Of a stretch of DNA of 64,000 bases, positions 37,742 through 47,143 are shown piece after piece. This DNA comes from Belnapia mucosa. Lineage in GTDB: Bacteria > Pseudomonadota > Alphaproteobacteria > Acetobacterales > Acetobacteraceae. Within the stretch, counting starts at the first letter, position 1. Every line of letters starts with the position of its first letter. A model generated the notes under the pieces. That model saw only the letters and a program-made list of their open reading frames with translations, ran no database searches and had not been told where the DNA came from. The position numbers and the translations under genes are program-made. Location: NCBI RefSeq assembly GCF_016775475.1, contig NZ_JAEUXJ010000005.1, positions 310,001 through 374,000 on the forward strand. Direction: 5' to 3'.

Positions 37742-39072
37742 GGCCTGCTTCCAAGGGGGGCGAGGGGAAAGTCGAGCTGCGGCCCCGGCCGGAGTGCCGC
37801 CGCTGCCTCGGCCTGCTGGCGGATGGCGATGTTCAGGCGCAGGACCAGATAGACGAAGATCAGGGGCAGGAATTCGTTGCCTACCCACATCAGGCTTTCG
37901 GAGAGGTTGTAGACCAGGAAGAAGGCCAGGAAGCCGGCGCAGAAGGGCGTCAGCCGGTCAGCGCTATGGCGCAGCAGCCAAGCCAGCTTCGCCGCCTGCA
38001 CCGCCAGGACCAGCAGGAACAGCCCAAGGCCGATGACCCCGGCATTGAGCGCAAGCTGCACATAGCCGTTATGCGCATGCGGCACGCCGAGATGCGTCGT
38101 CGCCCAGAACACCGCGCCGGGGCTGTTGCCGCCGGCCCAGAAGGCTTCGAACCCGTAGCCCAGCCAGGGCCTGACGGCGATCATCCGGAGCGCGAACTCC
38201 CAGACCAGGGTGCGCCCCGACGCATCCGCATCCTTGCCGAGCAGCTCCGCGATTGCCCCGGAGTTGCTCACGGCCAGGCCGATGAGCACGAGGCCGAGGC
38301 CGGTGGCGAAGGGGATCCAGGCCAGGGTGCCGGGGCTGGCCGAGCGCACCGCCCGTGCCAGCGCGAGCGCCGTCAGCGCCGCGAACAGCACCGGCAGCAC
38401 CGAGGTCGAGCGGGCCGCCACCAGGCAACCGACCGCCAGCGGGAGAAGCAGCCAGGCCGCAGCCCGCACGCGCCGCGAACCGCCCCCAGCCTGCAGCAGC
38501 GCGACGGCGACCAGCAGGGACAATGCTGCGAAGGCACCGAAATGGTTCTTGTGGGCATACACCCCGCGCATCCTGCCCTCGGCATCGAGCCCGAGGCTCG
38601 GCATCGCGCCGGCGAGCAGGATGGAGCCCAGCAGGATCGGCAACGCGACTGCCAGCATGAGGGGGAGCATTCGCCGCAGCTCGAAGCGCAGCGCGAGATA
38701 ACTGCCGAGCGCGATGACCCCAAGCAGCGCCACGACGCGCCGGATGGAAATGCCCGGATCGACCGACCACAGGGCGGAGGCAGCGCACCATCCGGTCAGC
38801 AGCAGGGTCGGCACGCCCAGATAGCCGATCAGGCGGAAGGGCATGCGCAACAGCAGCAGCATAGCGCTGCCATAGATCCCGGCCAGGATGAGCTGCTTGG
38901 TGGCGTCGCCGGAGGTGGAGACCGCCTTCAGCGCCTCGGCCGGGTTCAGGTTCTCGACGCCCTGGGGCTGGTCGCCGACGATGAAGGGCATGGCGTTGAA
39001 GACCAGCAGCGCCAGGAAGGCATAGGCATGGCTCGCCCGGCCCGGCTCGTCCATGAAGGCCCTGGGTGTCAC
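37738..39072 (-). CDS. O-antigen polymerase/ligase (Wzy/WaaL family)
   Basis: Polytopic inner-membrane protein of 444 residues with about eleven hydrophobic segments. The large periplasmic loop carries GRTLVWEFALRMI and HAHNGYVQLAL, both typical of the Wzy_C/WaaL domain. In this locus it most likely polymerises exopolysaccharide repeat units. The start is a GTG in GTGA with the previous gene's stop; an ATG six codons later (39054) is a possible alternative. Confidence 0.85.
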   Translation of the reverse strand: MTPRAFMDEPGRASHAYAFLALLVFNAMPFIVGDQPQGVENLNPAEALKAVSTSGDATKQLILAGIYGSAMLLLLRMPFRLIGYLGVPTLLLTGWCAASALWSVDPGISIRRVVALLGVIALGSYLALRFELRRMLPLMLAVALPILLGSILLAGAMPSLGLDAEGRMRGVYAHKNHFGAFAALSLLVAVALLQAGGGSRRVRAAAWLLLPLAVGCLVAARSTSVLPVLFAALTALALARAVRSASPGTLAWIPFATGLGLVLIGLAVSNSGAIAELLGKDADASGRTLVWEFALRMIAVRPWLGYGFEAFWAGGNSPGAVFWATTHLGVPHAHNGYVQLALNAGVIGLGLFLLVLAVQAAKLAWLLRHSADRLTPFCAGFLAFFLVYNLSESLMWVGNEFLPLIFVYLVLRLNIAIRQQAEAAAALRPGPQLDFPLAPLGSRP

Positions 39073-40310
39073 GGCGTCCGGCGGGGCAGGCCCGCAGCGA
39101 GGCGGTCCGGCGTCGCATCGGCGATCTCCAGCGCATCGCCCGAGAGCAGCTCCGTATCCGCGGTGGCCTCGATCCTCTGGGGCACGCCGCGGACCCGGCG
39201 ATGGATCACGGCCAGGGCCGCGACGCCGCTCTGGCGCAGCAGGCTGCCGCCGCCGGCGCCCATCCGGTCGCGCGCGGAATCGAGCCGGAAGCGGGCTTTC
39301 CCGGCCTCCGCCACCGCGTCCTTCAGGCCGTCCAGCAACCCGGCACGCCGGCGGTTGTCGAAGGCGTCGAGGCGCTGCGTCGCCTCCTCGATCTGGCGGC
39401 CGACCTCGGCCAGCCGCGCCCGGGTGTCGAAGAGCTGGGCCCGCGACTGGGTCTCGCCCCGCTGGGCATCATCGAGCCGGGCCATGGTCCCGACCGAGCG
39501 GTCCAGCAATTCGCGCGCCCGGTTGATGCTCTGGGACTGGCGGCTGAGCGCCACGGCGCTTTCCGCCTCGGCATTGACCAGGGCGGCGTGCTGCTCGCGC
39601 AGCGCCTCGACCAGCCGCTCGAGATAGGCCCGCTCGCGGTGCTGGGCGGCCAGGTCCGCCTGCAACTGCTGCTCCTCGGCGCCGAGGATGTCGGCGCGCA
39701 CGATGGGGTCCACCGGCAGGTCCCGCAGCCGGCTGGGATCGAGCTGCTCCGTACCGGCCAGCTGCGCCCGCAGACGGGCCGCCCGGGCTTCCTGCCGGAC
39801 CAGCTCGATGCCGGCCGCGCCGTAATCGCTGCGGGCTTCGAGGAGCTGGACGGGCGTCGCGCGCCCCTCGATCCGGGACAGGTCGTAGCCACCGGCCAGC
39901 GCGACCGCATTCCGCACCGTCATCCCCGGCTGGAACCGATACTCGCCGGGCCGCGCCACGTCGCCGCCGACGGAGATCGGCCGGTATTCGATCACATCGA
40001 CCGAGACCACCGGCCGCTGCACGACATTGCGTGCGGCCAGCATCTCCTGCAGCAGGGCCTGAAGCTGTGGCGGCGAGAGCTCGGCGGTGTCCACCATGCC
40101 CAGCACCGGATAGGCGATGCGCCCATCGGGGCCGACCGTGGCGCGCCGGGTCAGGGCGGGCACGCCGGCGACGGCGATCTCGATCACGTCGCCGCTGCGC
40201 AGGGCAGGGCTGGCACCGGCCGCCACCGGCAGCGCGAGCCAGGCCGCGGCCAGCAGGGCCGCCAGGCGCCGGCCGATGCGAGGCCATGCGGCGGAGCGGT
40301 GCTCAAACAT
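39069..40310 (-). CDS. Polysaccharide export protein, ExoF-like (poly-export/SLBB with coiled coil)
   Basis: Exported protein of 413 residues. The signal peptide is at about 15-38 and is not a lipoprotein type. The poly-export domain begins LRSGDVIEIAVAG, followed by an SLBB domain (ISVGGDVARPGEYRF). A long coiled coil at about 165-330 follows. This is the layout of Sinorhizobium ExoF rather than of the lipoprotein Wza. It overlaps the BY-kinase gene by 8 bases. No separate Wza-like channel is seen nearby. Confidence 0.85.
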   Translation of the reverse strand: MFEHRSAAWPRIGRRLAALLAAAWLALPVAAGASPALRSGDVIEIAVAGVPALTRRATVGPDGRIAYPVLGMVDTAELSPPQLQALLQEMLAARNVVQRPVVSVDVIEYRPISVGGDVARPGEYRFQPGMTVRNAVALAGGYDLSRIEGRATPVQLLEARSDYGAAGIELVRQEARAARLRAQLAGTEQLDPSRLRDLPVDPIVRADILGAEEQQLQADLAAQHRERAYLERLVEALREQHAALVNAEAESAVALSRQSQSINRARELLDRSVGTMARLDDAQRGETQSRAQLFDTRARLAEVGRQIEEATQRLDAFDNRRRAGLLDGLKDAVAEAGKARFRLDSARDRMGAGGGSLLRQSGVAALAVIHRRVRGVPQRIEATADTELLSGDALEIADATPDRLAAGLPRRTP

Positions 40311-41991
40311 TCCCGGATTCCCGCGCCGCGGTGGTGCCGTAGCCCGGGCCGTAGATCCGGGCATCGGCATAGTCGTAATCGGCGAGCCGCCGCACATTCA
40401 CCCGCGAGACGATGACCCCGGCGAGGGCCACGCCGCTATCGGCCAGCAGCCGCAGGCCGAGCATCAGCTGCGCCCAGCCGGTCCGGCCCCAGCGAGCGAC
40501 GAAGACCGCGTAATCCGCCAGGCCGGCCAGGATCCGCGCATCGCCGACCGCCAGCACCGGCGGGCTGTCGATCAGGATCAGGTCATAGTCCTGCCGCCAA
40601 GCCTCCAGCGCGGCCTGCAGCCGTGCCGATCCCAGCACCTCGATCGCGCCGCCCGGCCGGACCTTGCCCGCGGTCAGGAAGGCCAGGCCGGTCGCCGGAT
40701 CAGTGCGGATGGCGGCATCGAGATCGTGGCCATCGGCGACCCGGTCGGCGAGGCCCGGGGCCAGTGCGGCGCTGAACTGATGATGCAGCGTGGGGGCGCG
40801 CAGATCGGCATCGATCAGCAGGACCCGGCGACCGGAGCCGGCGATGCTGCTGGCCAGCGCGACAGCGGTGGTGGTCTTGCCCTCGGCCTGCAGCGCGGAG
40901 GTCACCAGCAGCACCGATCCGCCTGCCCCGGCCCTCCGCGTCAGCGGCCAGATGGCCGCCTGGAGCGAGGTCAGGGCGTCGGTGAAGGCCTGATCGCCCG
41001 CGGTTGCGCCGCCCTTGCGGCTGCCGGATTCCGGCACCAGGCCGAGCGCGTGCAGGCCCCGGCGCGAGAGCTCCTCCGTGCTCAGGACCGTCTGCTGCTG
41101 CCGGTAGTCCCGCAGCAGCGCCGCGGTGAAGCCGGCCCCGGCGGCGCAGACCAGCGTTGCGGCGATGATGACGACCCCGTTCGGAGAAGCGGGTGCCATT
41201 GGTGGCGTCGCGGTTGCGATGACGGACAGGCCGACGATCTGGTAGCGCGCCTGATCGGCCAGCGACATATGGCCGAGGAAGCCCTCATCCGTGGCGGCAA
41301 AGCTGGCGAGGGCATTCGCCACCGCCGCCGCCTGGACCGGATCGGCGGCGCTGAAGCCGACCGAGACGAGGTTGGACCGGCCGATCCGCTCGACCTTCAG
41401 GCCCCGCCGCAACTGGCCGGCCGCCAGATCAGCCGGGTCCGCGGCGGGGGCGGCGCGCGGCTCGCCCTGCGGCTCCCGGCCGAGCCAATGGCCGATGCGC
41501 CGGCGCATCGCCGTGAGCCCACCGGGCGGTGGCGCAGCCTCGGGCGTTGGCCCGACGAGCCCGAGCCGGGCGGCGACCGCCTTCAGCGTCGCCGGCGAGC
41601 GGATCAGTTCGATGGCGCCGTCGGTATCCGGCTCGACCCGTGCCGGGTCGCGCAGCTGTTCGGGCGTGGCCAGCTGCGGTTGGCGGACGCCGACGATCAT
41701 GGTCGCCTGGGCGGTGTAGCGTTCCGGCAGCACCAGCAGGGTCACGAGGCCCAGCGCCAGCACGGGCAGGAAGCCGAGCAGGACGGCCCAGCGCTGCCGC
41801 CAGAGCAGGCGCAACACCTGCCCCAGCACGGCCCGCGGATCGGGCGGCAGGGGGAGGCCAGCATCCATCCGGGGCTGGAGGCCGGGGAAGGAGCCCGGGC
41901 CGGCATGGCGGTACCGGGCCGCGGCCTGGACCGAAGGCCTGCCCGTGCCGGTTGGTGCGTGCTCGGGGGCGGGCATCGGGTCGGGCGGCAT
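40303..41991 (-). CDS. Chain-length determinant/bacterial tyrosine kinase (Wzc/ExoP type)
   Basis: Inner-membrane co-polymerase fused to a BY-kinase, 562 residues. The Wzz domain has membrane segments at about 70-90 and 275-295. The kinase has Walker A SALQAEGKTTT, Walker A' VLLIDADLRAP and Walker B LILIDSPP. The tail carries four tyrosines (YDYADARIYGPGY), the expected autophosphorylation cluster. The Pro-rich first 60 residues make the exact start uncertain (41991 or 41976). It probably controls chain length of the polymer made by the neighbouring genes. Confidence 0.9.
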   Translation of the reverse strand: MPPDPMPAPEHAPTGTGRPSVQAAARYRHAGPGSFPGLQPRMDAGLPLPPDPRAVLGQVLRLLWRQRWAVLLGFLPVLALGLVTLLVLPERYTAQATMIVGVRQPQLATPEQLRDPARVEPDTDGAIELIRSPATLKAVAARLGLVGPTPEAAPPPGGLTAMRRRIGHWLGREPQGEPRAAPAADPADLAAGQLRRGLKVERIGRSNLVSVGFSAADPVQAAAVANALASFAATDEGFLGHMSLADQARYQIVGLSVIATATPPMAPASPNGVVIIAATLVCAAGAGFTAALLRDYRQQQTVLSTEELSRRGLHALGLVPESGSRKGGATAGDQAFTDALTSLQAAIWPLTRRAGAGGSVLLVTSALQAEGKTTTAVALASSIAGSGRRVLLIDADLRAPTLHHQFSAALAPGLADRVADGHDLDAAIRTDPATGLAFLTAGKVRPGGAIEVLGSARLQAALEAWRQDYDLILIDSPPVLAVGDARILAGLADYAVFVARWGRTGWAQLMLGLRLLADSGVALAGVIVSRVNVRRLADYDYADARIYGPGYGTTAARESGNV

Positions 41992-42093
41992 CGGCTGGCG
42001 TCTCGCTTGCTGGTTACGGCCTGGGGGACCGCGGGAACGCACTGGCAAGCCGGGATGTGGCGCCAGGCGAGCGTCGCGTCGATCCGGCCTGAC

Positions 42094-42103
42094 GGCCTAG
42101 GCC
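42094..42103. promoter_or_regulatory. GGCCTAGGCC box upstream of the BY-kinase operon
   Basis: Perfect 10-bp palindrome 103 bases before the kinase start, in the 237-base gap that probably holds the operon promoter. A half-like copy CGGCCTAATCGGGCC lies at 42225-42239. The same box recurs before other exopolysaccharide genes. No regulator is known to me for it. Confidence 0.45.
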
Positions 42104-42228
42104 CGGAGCGGATGCGCCAGCAGGGCCGGAAGCGGGAATCCGCTGCCGACAGGGGAGTACAGCGGGCCAGACCCGGGAATCAAACGCAATCCGCCGCTGG
42201 GGCGGCCCGCCAGACTAGTCCCTTCGGC

Positions 42229-43563
42229 CTAATCGGGCCCACGCAGCGGCAGCGCGACCACGACCGGGCTGGCGGTCAGGCGCGGCAGACGGCCGCTCAG
42301 CCCGCCCAGGCCCTCGGGCCGGCAACCGGTATCCGCTGCGGCGGGGCCGGCGGGCGGCGGTTCGAGGCAGGCCCCCTCCTCGATGGCGACACGCTCGGCC
42401 GGCATGGAGGAGGTGGTCCAGGCGACCAGCGCCTCGGCCTGCTTTCCCCGGCCGAAGGCCAGGACGAAATCCGCCGGTCGCCGGGTCGATACCCGGCCCA
42501 GATAGCGCAGCCCCTTGAGGCCGTCCTGCAACCCGGCCAGGGCGGCATGGGCCGGCTTCGGTGCGCCGTGGAAGTCCACAAGCCCGAAATTCGCCTCGCG
42601 GTCGTCGGGATCGGGCCCGTCATTCTGCCAGTCATAGAGGATGGTCAGCGGGATGCCGGCGACCAGGCTCAGCAGCGGGATGCGCAGCGCGTAATCCGCC
42701 TGGCGCTGCTCGGCCCCGGCGCCGCCGACCGAGGCATAGCCCCATTCGCCCGCGACCGGCAGGAGCGGAACCCGATCCGGCCCGGGCGGCCGGTGCCGCG
42801 CGATCAGGCCGCGCAGCCTGACCCAATCGGCCAGGACGCCCTCCGGCGCCTCCTCCCGGTAGGGATGCACGCTGAGGCCATCGAAGCAGCCGGCCCGGTC
42901 GGCGGCGGCGAAGTCGCGCAGGAAGGGGCTGCCGAGGCTCGCCGAGGCCGGGCCGAGCACGGCGGCGGCGGGTTCGAGGGCGCGGATCCGCTGGCAGGCC
43001 TGCTGGGCGAGCTCGATATAGGCCGGCCGGTTCACCGGCTGGCCGAAATTGATGTCGGGCTCGTTCCAGACCTCCCAGATGGCCCGGCCGCGATAGCGCG
43101 CCACCGCGGCCTCGACGAAGGCCAGATAGGCGTCGCGGGCCGGGCCCGTGACCGGCGCGGCCCAGGCCATGGAGGGCGTGTCGGGCCGCCCGGGCTCCCG
43201 CGCGACATAGAGGGGATTGGAATAGGCGAGGATGAGCAGCGGGATCAGGCCGGCTGCCTCGGCATCCGCGAGCAGGGCGTCGGTGCGGCTCCAGTCGTAG
43301 AGCCCGGCCTGGGTCTCGACCGAGGCCCAGAGCAGGTCGGTGCGCACCACCCGCATGCCGAGGGCGCGGATCCGTTCCAGGTCCTGCCTGCGGCCCGCAG
43401 TGAAATGGATGTTCACGCCGAAGCCGCTGCCGAGCCCGCCTGCCTCGCCCCCGCCTGCCCCACCCAGGATCGCCAGCAGGCGGTTGGGCGGCGGTGCCGG
43501 CTGGGCCTGTGCCGCAGCGCATGCCAGGAGGGCGCCCGCCACGGCAAACCCGCTACCCCGCAT
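42229..43563 (-). CDS. Secreted glycoside hydrolase, GH39/cellulase-like
   Basis: Exported TIM-barrel glycosidase of 444 residues. It has a signal peptide (to AAAQA at about 20), acid/base Glu at E168 in WEVWNEPDI, and a probable nucleophile at E273 in VAGEWGYAS, the pattern of GH clan A. Its C-terminal 100 residues may form a beta domain. It overlaps the flippase gene by 11 bases. A periplasmic role trimming or freeing polymer, like PslG in Pseudomonas, is a reasonable inference. Confidence 0.82.
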   Translation of the reverse strand: MRGSGFAVAGALLACAAAQAQPAPPPNRLLAILGGAGGGEAGGLGSGFGVNIHFTAGRRQDLERIRALGMRVVRTDLLWASVETQAGLYDWSRTDALLADAEAAGLIPLLILAYSNPLYVAREPGRPDTPSMAWAAPVTGPARDAYLAFVEAAVARYRGRAIWEVWNEPDINFGQPVNRPAYIELAQQACQRIRALEPAAAVLGPASASLGSPFLRDFAAADRAGCFDGLSVHPYREEAPEGVLADWVRLRGLIARHRPPGPDRVPLLPVAGEWGYASVGGAGAEQRQADYALRIPLLSLVAGIPLTILYDWQNDGPDPDDREANFGLVDFHGAPKPAHAALAGLQDGLKGLRYLGRVSTRRPADFVLAFGRGKQAEALVAWTTSSMPAERVAIEEGACLEPPPAGPAAADTGCRPEGLGGLSGRLPRLTASPVVVALPLRGPD

Positions 43564-44947
43564 GGCGCAGCCGCCGCAGCGCGACCCAGGGCCTGAGCGC
43601 GTCCCGCGCCGCATCCCGCCCGAGGATGCCGACCGCACCGCGCATATGCAGCCCGAGCAGCACGGCCTCCGCCAGCACATTCGCCGCCGCGGCGCCCAGG
43701 GCGCCGAAGGCGGGCACCAGGGCGAGGCAGGCCAGCATGCTGGCCAGGGCGCCGAGGCCGAGATAGCGCGCCTTGCGGACCGTATCCGCCCGCGAGACAT
43801 AGAGCGAGCTGTAGGCCATCTGCACGAAGCGGATCGGGATGCCCGGTGCCAGGACCAGCAGCACCGCGGCGGCTTCGGCATAGCCCGGCCCGAAGACCAG
43901 CCGGACCGCGGGCCCGGCCAGCAGCGCGATCCCGAGCATCACCACCAGCCCGACCAGCAGCATGGCGGCGACGCCGAGCTGGAAGACATCGCGGAACCGG
44001 TCGCGGTCATGCTCCGCCCAGCGGTTCAGCTTGGCGACGAGGAAGCGGGTATAGACGACGCCCGGGATCAGCGCCGCGGCGGAGACCACCAGGAAGGCCA
44101 CGTTGAAGGCTGCCGCTGCGGCCCCGCCGGCCAGCCATTCCAGGACCACGACGATGCCCTGGAAATAGAGCACGTAGAACATGGTCACCAGCGCATAGGG
44201 GCCCGCTTCCACCGCGGCATGGCCGATCGACGGCGCGCCAGCCGCCACCGGTCGGGCGCCCGTCACTGGGGGCGCATGCCCGGCCAGCCGGACCCGCCCG
44301 GTGAAGAGACCCGCCAGCAGCACCCCGCCGACGCCGGCCGTCAGGGCGCCGACCAACGCATAGCCGAGGACGACGCCGCCCAGCGTCACGCCGGAGGCGG
44401 CGAGCGCCGCGGCGGCCAGGATCAGGAAGCGCCCCGCCTGGGTCGCCGTCTGCAAGGCTGTCAGGCCGGTGAAGCGCTCCTCGAGCTGGAGCCGCGCCGA
44501 GGCCAGTTCCACCGCGACCTGACCCAGCAGGATCGGGATGCAGGCCGCCAACACCAGGGACCGCTCGGCCGGGGACAGGGTGCCGCCGGTGCCGGCATAG
44601 ACCAGCAGCGCCAGTGCGCTCGCCGTGGTGGCAAGCGCCACCAGGCCGGCCGAGGGGCGCAGCCAGCGCCGCGCCGCCGCCCCTTCGGTGCCATAGGCGC
44701 GGAGCAGGAACCAATTCACCCCGGCCGAGGCCACCGGGGTCAGGAAATTCACCGCCGCGAGCAGGGCGGCAAGGCTGCCGAAGCTCTCGAGCGGCAGGGT
44801 GCGCGCCAGCAGGATCTGCGTGGCGAAGGCCAGGCCCGAGCCGGCGAAGGTGCCGGTGAACAGGATCGAGAGACGCCCGGCGACCCGGCCGAGAGCGCTG
44901 CCCCGCCCAAGGGAAAAGGGTTTCCGAGACGGCTCAGGCGCCGGCAT
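43553..44947 (-). CDS. Polysaccharide flippase (Wzx/MATE-like)
   Basis: Integral membrane protein of 464 residues with about twelve hydrophobic segments. It belongs to the polysaccharide biosynthesis/MviN-like export family, with an N-terminal FTGTFAGSGLAFATQILLAR typical of Wzx. It would move lipid-linked repeat units across the inner membrane. It overlaps the preceding glycosyltransferase by 14 bases and the glycosidase by 11, showing a single transcript. Confidence 0.87.
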   Translation of the reverse strand: MPAPEPSRKPFSLGRGSALGRVAGRLSILFTGTFAGSGLAFATQILLARTLPLESFGSLAALLAAVNFLTPVASAGVNWFLLRAYGTEGAAARRWLRPSAGLVALATTASALALLVYAGTGGTLSPAERSLVLAACIPILLGQVAVELASARLQLEERFTGLTALQTATQAGRFLILAAAALAASGVTLGGVVLGYALVGALTAGVGGVLLAGLFTGRVRLAGHAPPVTGARPVAAGAPSIGHAAVEAGPYALVTMFYVLYFQGIVVVLEWLAGGAAAAAFNVAFLVVSAAALIPGVVYTRFLVAKLNRWAEHDRDRFRDVFQLGVAAMLLVGLVVMLGIALLAGPAVRLVFGPGYAEAAAVLLVLAPGIPIRFVQMAYSSLYVSRADTVRKARYLGLGALASMLACLALVPAFGALGAAAANVLAEAVLLGLHMRGAVGILGRDAARDALRPWVALRRLRHAG

Positions 44948-46067
44948 GAATGGCCGCGAGGTCGAGAACGGCCTTCGGCTGCTGCTTCGCCAGCCAGCGG
45001 TAGAGCGCCGCGTGACGGTCCACCTGCCGGTCCAGCGAGAAACCCTCGGCCGCGCGCCGCATCGCCGCAGCGCCCATGCGCTGGCAGGCCGCTGCGTCGC
45101 CCAGCAGGGCGGTCAGGCGCTGGGCATAGCCTTCCACGTCGTCCACCCCGCACAGATGCCCGGTCTTGCCCTCAACCACCAGCTCGTCGGTGCCCGGAAC
45201 GCGGGAGGCGACGACCGGGATGCCGAGCTGCATCGCCTCGATCACCGAGACGGGCAGGCCTTCCCATCGGGACGGGAGCAGCATGACCCGCGACTGCGCC
45301 AGGGCGGCCAGCGCCTGGTCGTGCGACTGCGCGCCGAGGAAGGTGACCTGCGCCTCCAGCCCGGCGCTCGCCACGCTGGCGCGCAGCGCCGCCTCGCACT
45401 CGCCGCCGCCGATCACCGCGAGGCGCGGGCGCTGCGGCTGCATCGCGCGCAGGATCCGGGGCAGGATCAGCGGGTTCTTCTGCGGATGCAGCCGGCCGAG
45501 GAAGGCGATGTCGAAGCGGGCCTCGCCGGCAGCCGGCGCCACGGTCCGGGCCGCGGTGCCGTTATGGATCACCTCATGGGTGTCCTCCTGGCCGATGATG
45601 CCGTCGCGCAGCGCCAGGGCGCGCTCATTGGCCGAGACATAGACGCGGGCATCGGCACGCTTGGCGCAGAACCACTCCGCCCACCGCGCCGCCTGCCGGA
45701 CCCCGGCCCGCTTGTGCTGGTAGTGGAAGCCATGGACCGTATAGGCCAGGGCCCGCCGCGCGCCGCGCGGCAGCATCGCCGCCGGCAGCCCGGCCCGGGC
45801 GCCATGCGCGTGCAGGATGGTGTCGGGGCGCCGCTCGAGATGCGCGCTCAGCCGGCGCGCCACGTCCAGGCTGCCGCTGCGGCGGGAGAAGTCGATCTCC
45901 AGCGTTTCGAGGCCGGCGCGGCGGGCTTCGTCGAGCAGGTAGGAATCGGGCTGGCCCGCGACGGTGACGCCGAAGCCACGCTCCGCCAGCCGCCGGGAGA
46001 GGTCGAGCACCACGGTCGTGCCACCGCCGGCCTTACCATCGCCGATGATCTGCGTGACGTGCTGCAT
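44934..46067 (-). CDS. Glycosyltransferase family 4
   Basis: GT-B glycosyltransferase of 377 residues. The N-terminal glycine-rich loop is GDGKAGGGTTVVLDLSRRL. The C-terminal donor site includes FLGRLHPQKNP and the E-X7-E type SRWEGLPVSVIEAMQLGIP. GGAAG lies 7 bases before the ATG at 46067. It starts a transcript with the flippase and glycosidase. Two GGCCTAGGCC-type boxes lie about 105-128 bases upstream. Confidence 0.9.
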   Translation of the reverse strand: MQHVTQIIGDGKAGGGTTVVLDLSRRLAERGFGVTVAGQPDSYLLDEARRAGLETLEIDFSRRSGSLDVARRLSAHLERRPDTILHAHGARAGLPAAMLPRGARRALAYTVHGFHYQHKRAGVRQAARWAEWFCAKRADARVYVSANERALALRDGIIGQEDTHEVIHNGTAARTVAPAAGEARFDIAFLGRLHPQKNPLILPRILRAMQPQRPRLAVIGGGECEAALRASVASAGLEAQVTFLGAQSHDQALAALAQSRVMLLPSRWEGLPVSVIEAMQLGIPVVASRVPGTDELVVEGKTGHLCGVDDVEGYAQRLTALLGDAAACQRMGAAAMRRAAEGFSLDRQVDRHAALYRWLAKQQPKAVLDLAAIHAGA

Positions 46068-46171
46068 AGCGCTGCTTCCGTGCCTTCGTGATGACACCGA
46101 TGTCGCGCATTGGCGCCACAGACTCTATTCGGCGTGACGACTTAGGCGCGGGGCCTCATCGGCCTGCGGCC

Positions 46172-46195
46172 GACCTAGGCCGGTCGGCCTAGGCC
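46172..46195. promoter_or_regulatory. Tandem GGCCTAGGCC boxes upstream of the GT4 operon
   Basis: GACCTAGGCC (46172-46181) and GGCCTAGGCC (46186-46195), centres 14 bases apart, in the 246-base gap between the sugar-phosphate transferase and GT4 genes. An additional half-like ACTTAGGCGC lies at 46140-46149. Nothing else was recognised in this gap. Confidence 0.5.
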
Positions 46196-46313
46196 TCGCT
46201 GGGGCCGTCTCCCCTGGCGGTTCGGGTCAAGGGGCCGGAATTGATAATGCCGGCCCTGTGGCCGGCGTTGGGGGAGTCCAGGCGGGTGGCGGTCTGCGGG
46301 AAGCCTGGCCGGT

Positions 46314-46982
46314 TCAGCAGGCGCCCTGGCGGCGGATCACGGCGCCGACGGTGCTGAGCAGGATGTGCAGGTCCCGGACAAAAGAGGAGTGCCGCACATA
46401 ATCCGTGTCGAGCGCGACCCGCTCCTCATAGCCGGTATCGCTGCGGCCGCCGACCTGCCAGGGGCCGGTCACGCCGGGGCGCACCGAGAGATAATCCTGC
46501 ACCGCGCCGCGGGGGGCATAGAACCGCTCCAGCTCGTCGCGGACCACAGGGCGGGGGCCGACCAGGCTCATCTCGCCGCGCAGCACATTGACCAGCTGCG
46601 GCAACTCATCGAGCGAGGTGGAGCGCAGCACGCGGCCGATCCGGGTCACGCGCGGGTCGGCCTTCAGCTTGCGCGTCGCCTCCCATTCGGCGCGGGCGGC
46701 CGGGTCGCGCGCCAGCAGGTCCCGCAGGGCCCGGTCGGCATCGGTGCGCATGGAGCGGAACTTCAGGCAGCCGAACTCGGCGCCGCCGCGCCCGATGCGC
46801 CGGTGGGCGAAGAAGACCGGGCCGCCATCGGCGCAGGCGGCGATGGCCAGCACCAGGAAGATCGGCGAGAGCAGCGCCAGCAGGACCACCGCGCCCACAA
46901 GGTCGATGAGGCGCTTGGCCGCCGGCCAGGGCGCGATCGCGAAGTCAGCCTGGGATGCATGGGAGATCGTGGAGTATGACAT
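46314..46982 (-). CDS. Undecaprenyl-phosphate sugar-phosphotransferase (initiating, WbaP/ExoY type)
   Basis: Membrane monotopic phosphoglycosyl transferase of 222 residues that starts repeat-unit assembly on undecaprenyl phosphate. It has a reentrant membrane helix near 22-50 (RLIDLVGAVVLLALLSPIF) and the catalytic core with KFRSMRTDAD, TSLDELPQLVNVLRGEMS and LVGPRP. This is the short, ExoY-like form lacking the N-terminal membrane domain. The ATG at 46982 is chosen. A GTG at 47093 would extend it over one of the GGCCTAGGCC-type boxes. Confidence 0.9.
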   Translation of the reverse strand: MSYSTISHASQADFAIAPWPAAKRLIDLVGAVVLLALLSPIFLVLAIAACADGGPVFFAHRRIGRGGAEFGCLKFRSMRTDADRALRDLLARDPAARAEWEATRKLKADPRVTRIGRVLRSTSLDELPQLVNVLRGEMSLVGPRPVVRDELERFYAPRGAVQDYLSVRPGVTGPWQVGGRSDTGYEERVALDTDYVRHSSFVRDLHILLSTVGAVIRRQGAC

Positions 46983-47077
46983 GGGACTGTGACCGCCGCT
47001 GCTGGCCGGCCGGAAGACCGGGCCCGTGATGGGCTGGAAATAAGCTGGCAGGGTCGTCGCCGCATATTCGGGCGCAT

Positions 47078-47087
47078 GGCCTAGGGT
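47078..47087. promoter_or_regulatory. GGCCTAGGGT box near sugar transferase start
   Basis: Imperfect copy of the GGCCTAGGCC palindrome (8 of 10 matching), 96 bases before the sugar-phosphate transferase ATG, in the divergent region shared with the hybrid kinase. Confidence 0.35.
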
Positions 47088-47143
47088 CGCCACCGGCGAG
47101 ACGGCCTATCTGAACCGGCCGGGACCGCCAGTGACAGTTGGCG

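Noticed and set aside
40117..43596. Open frame of 1159 codons on the + strand opposite the kinase and glycosidase genes
   Set aside because: Gln/Arg/Gly-rich shadow with no domain. The - strand genes carry complete Walker and glycosidase motifs.
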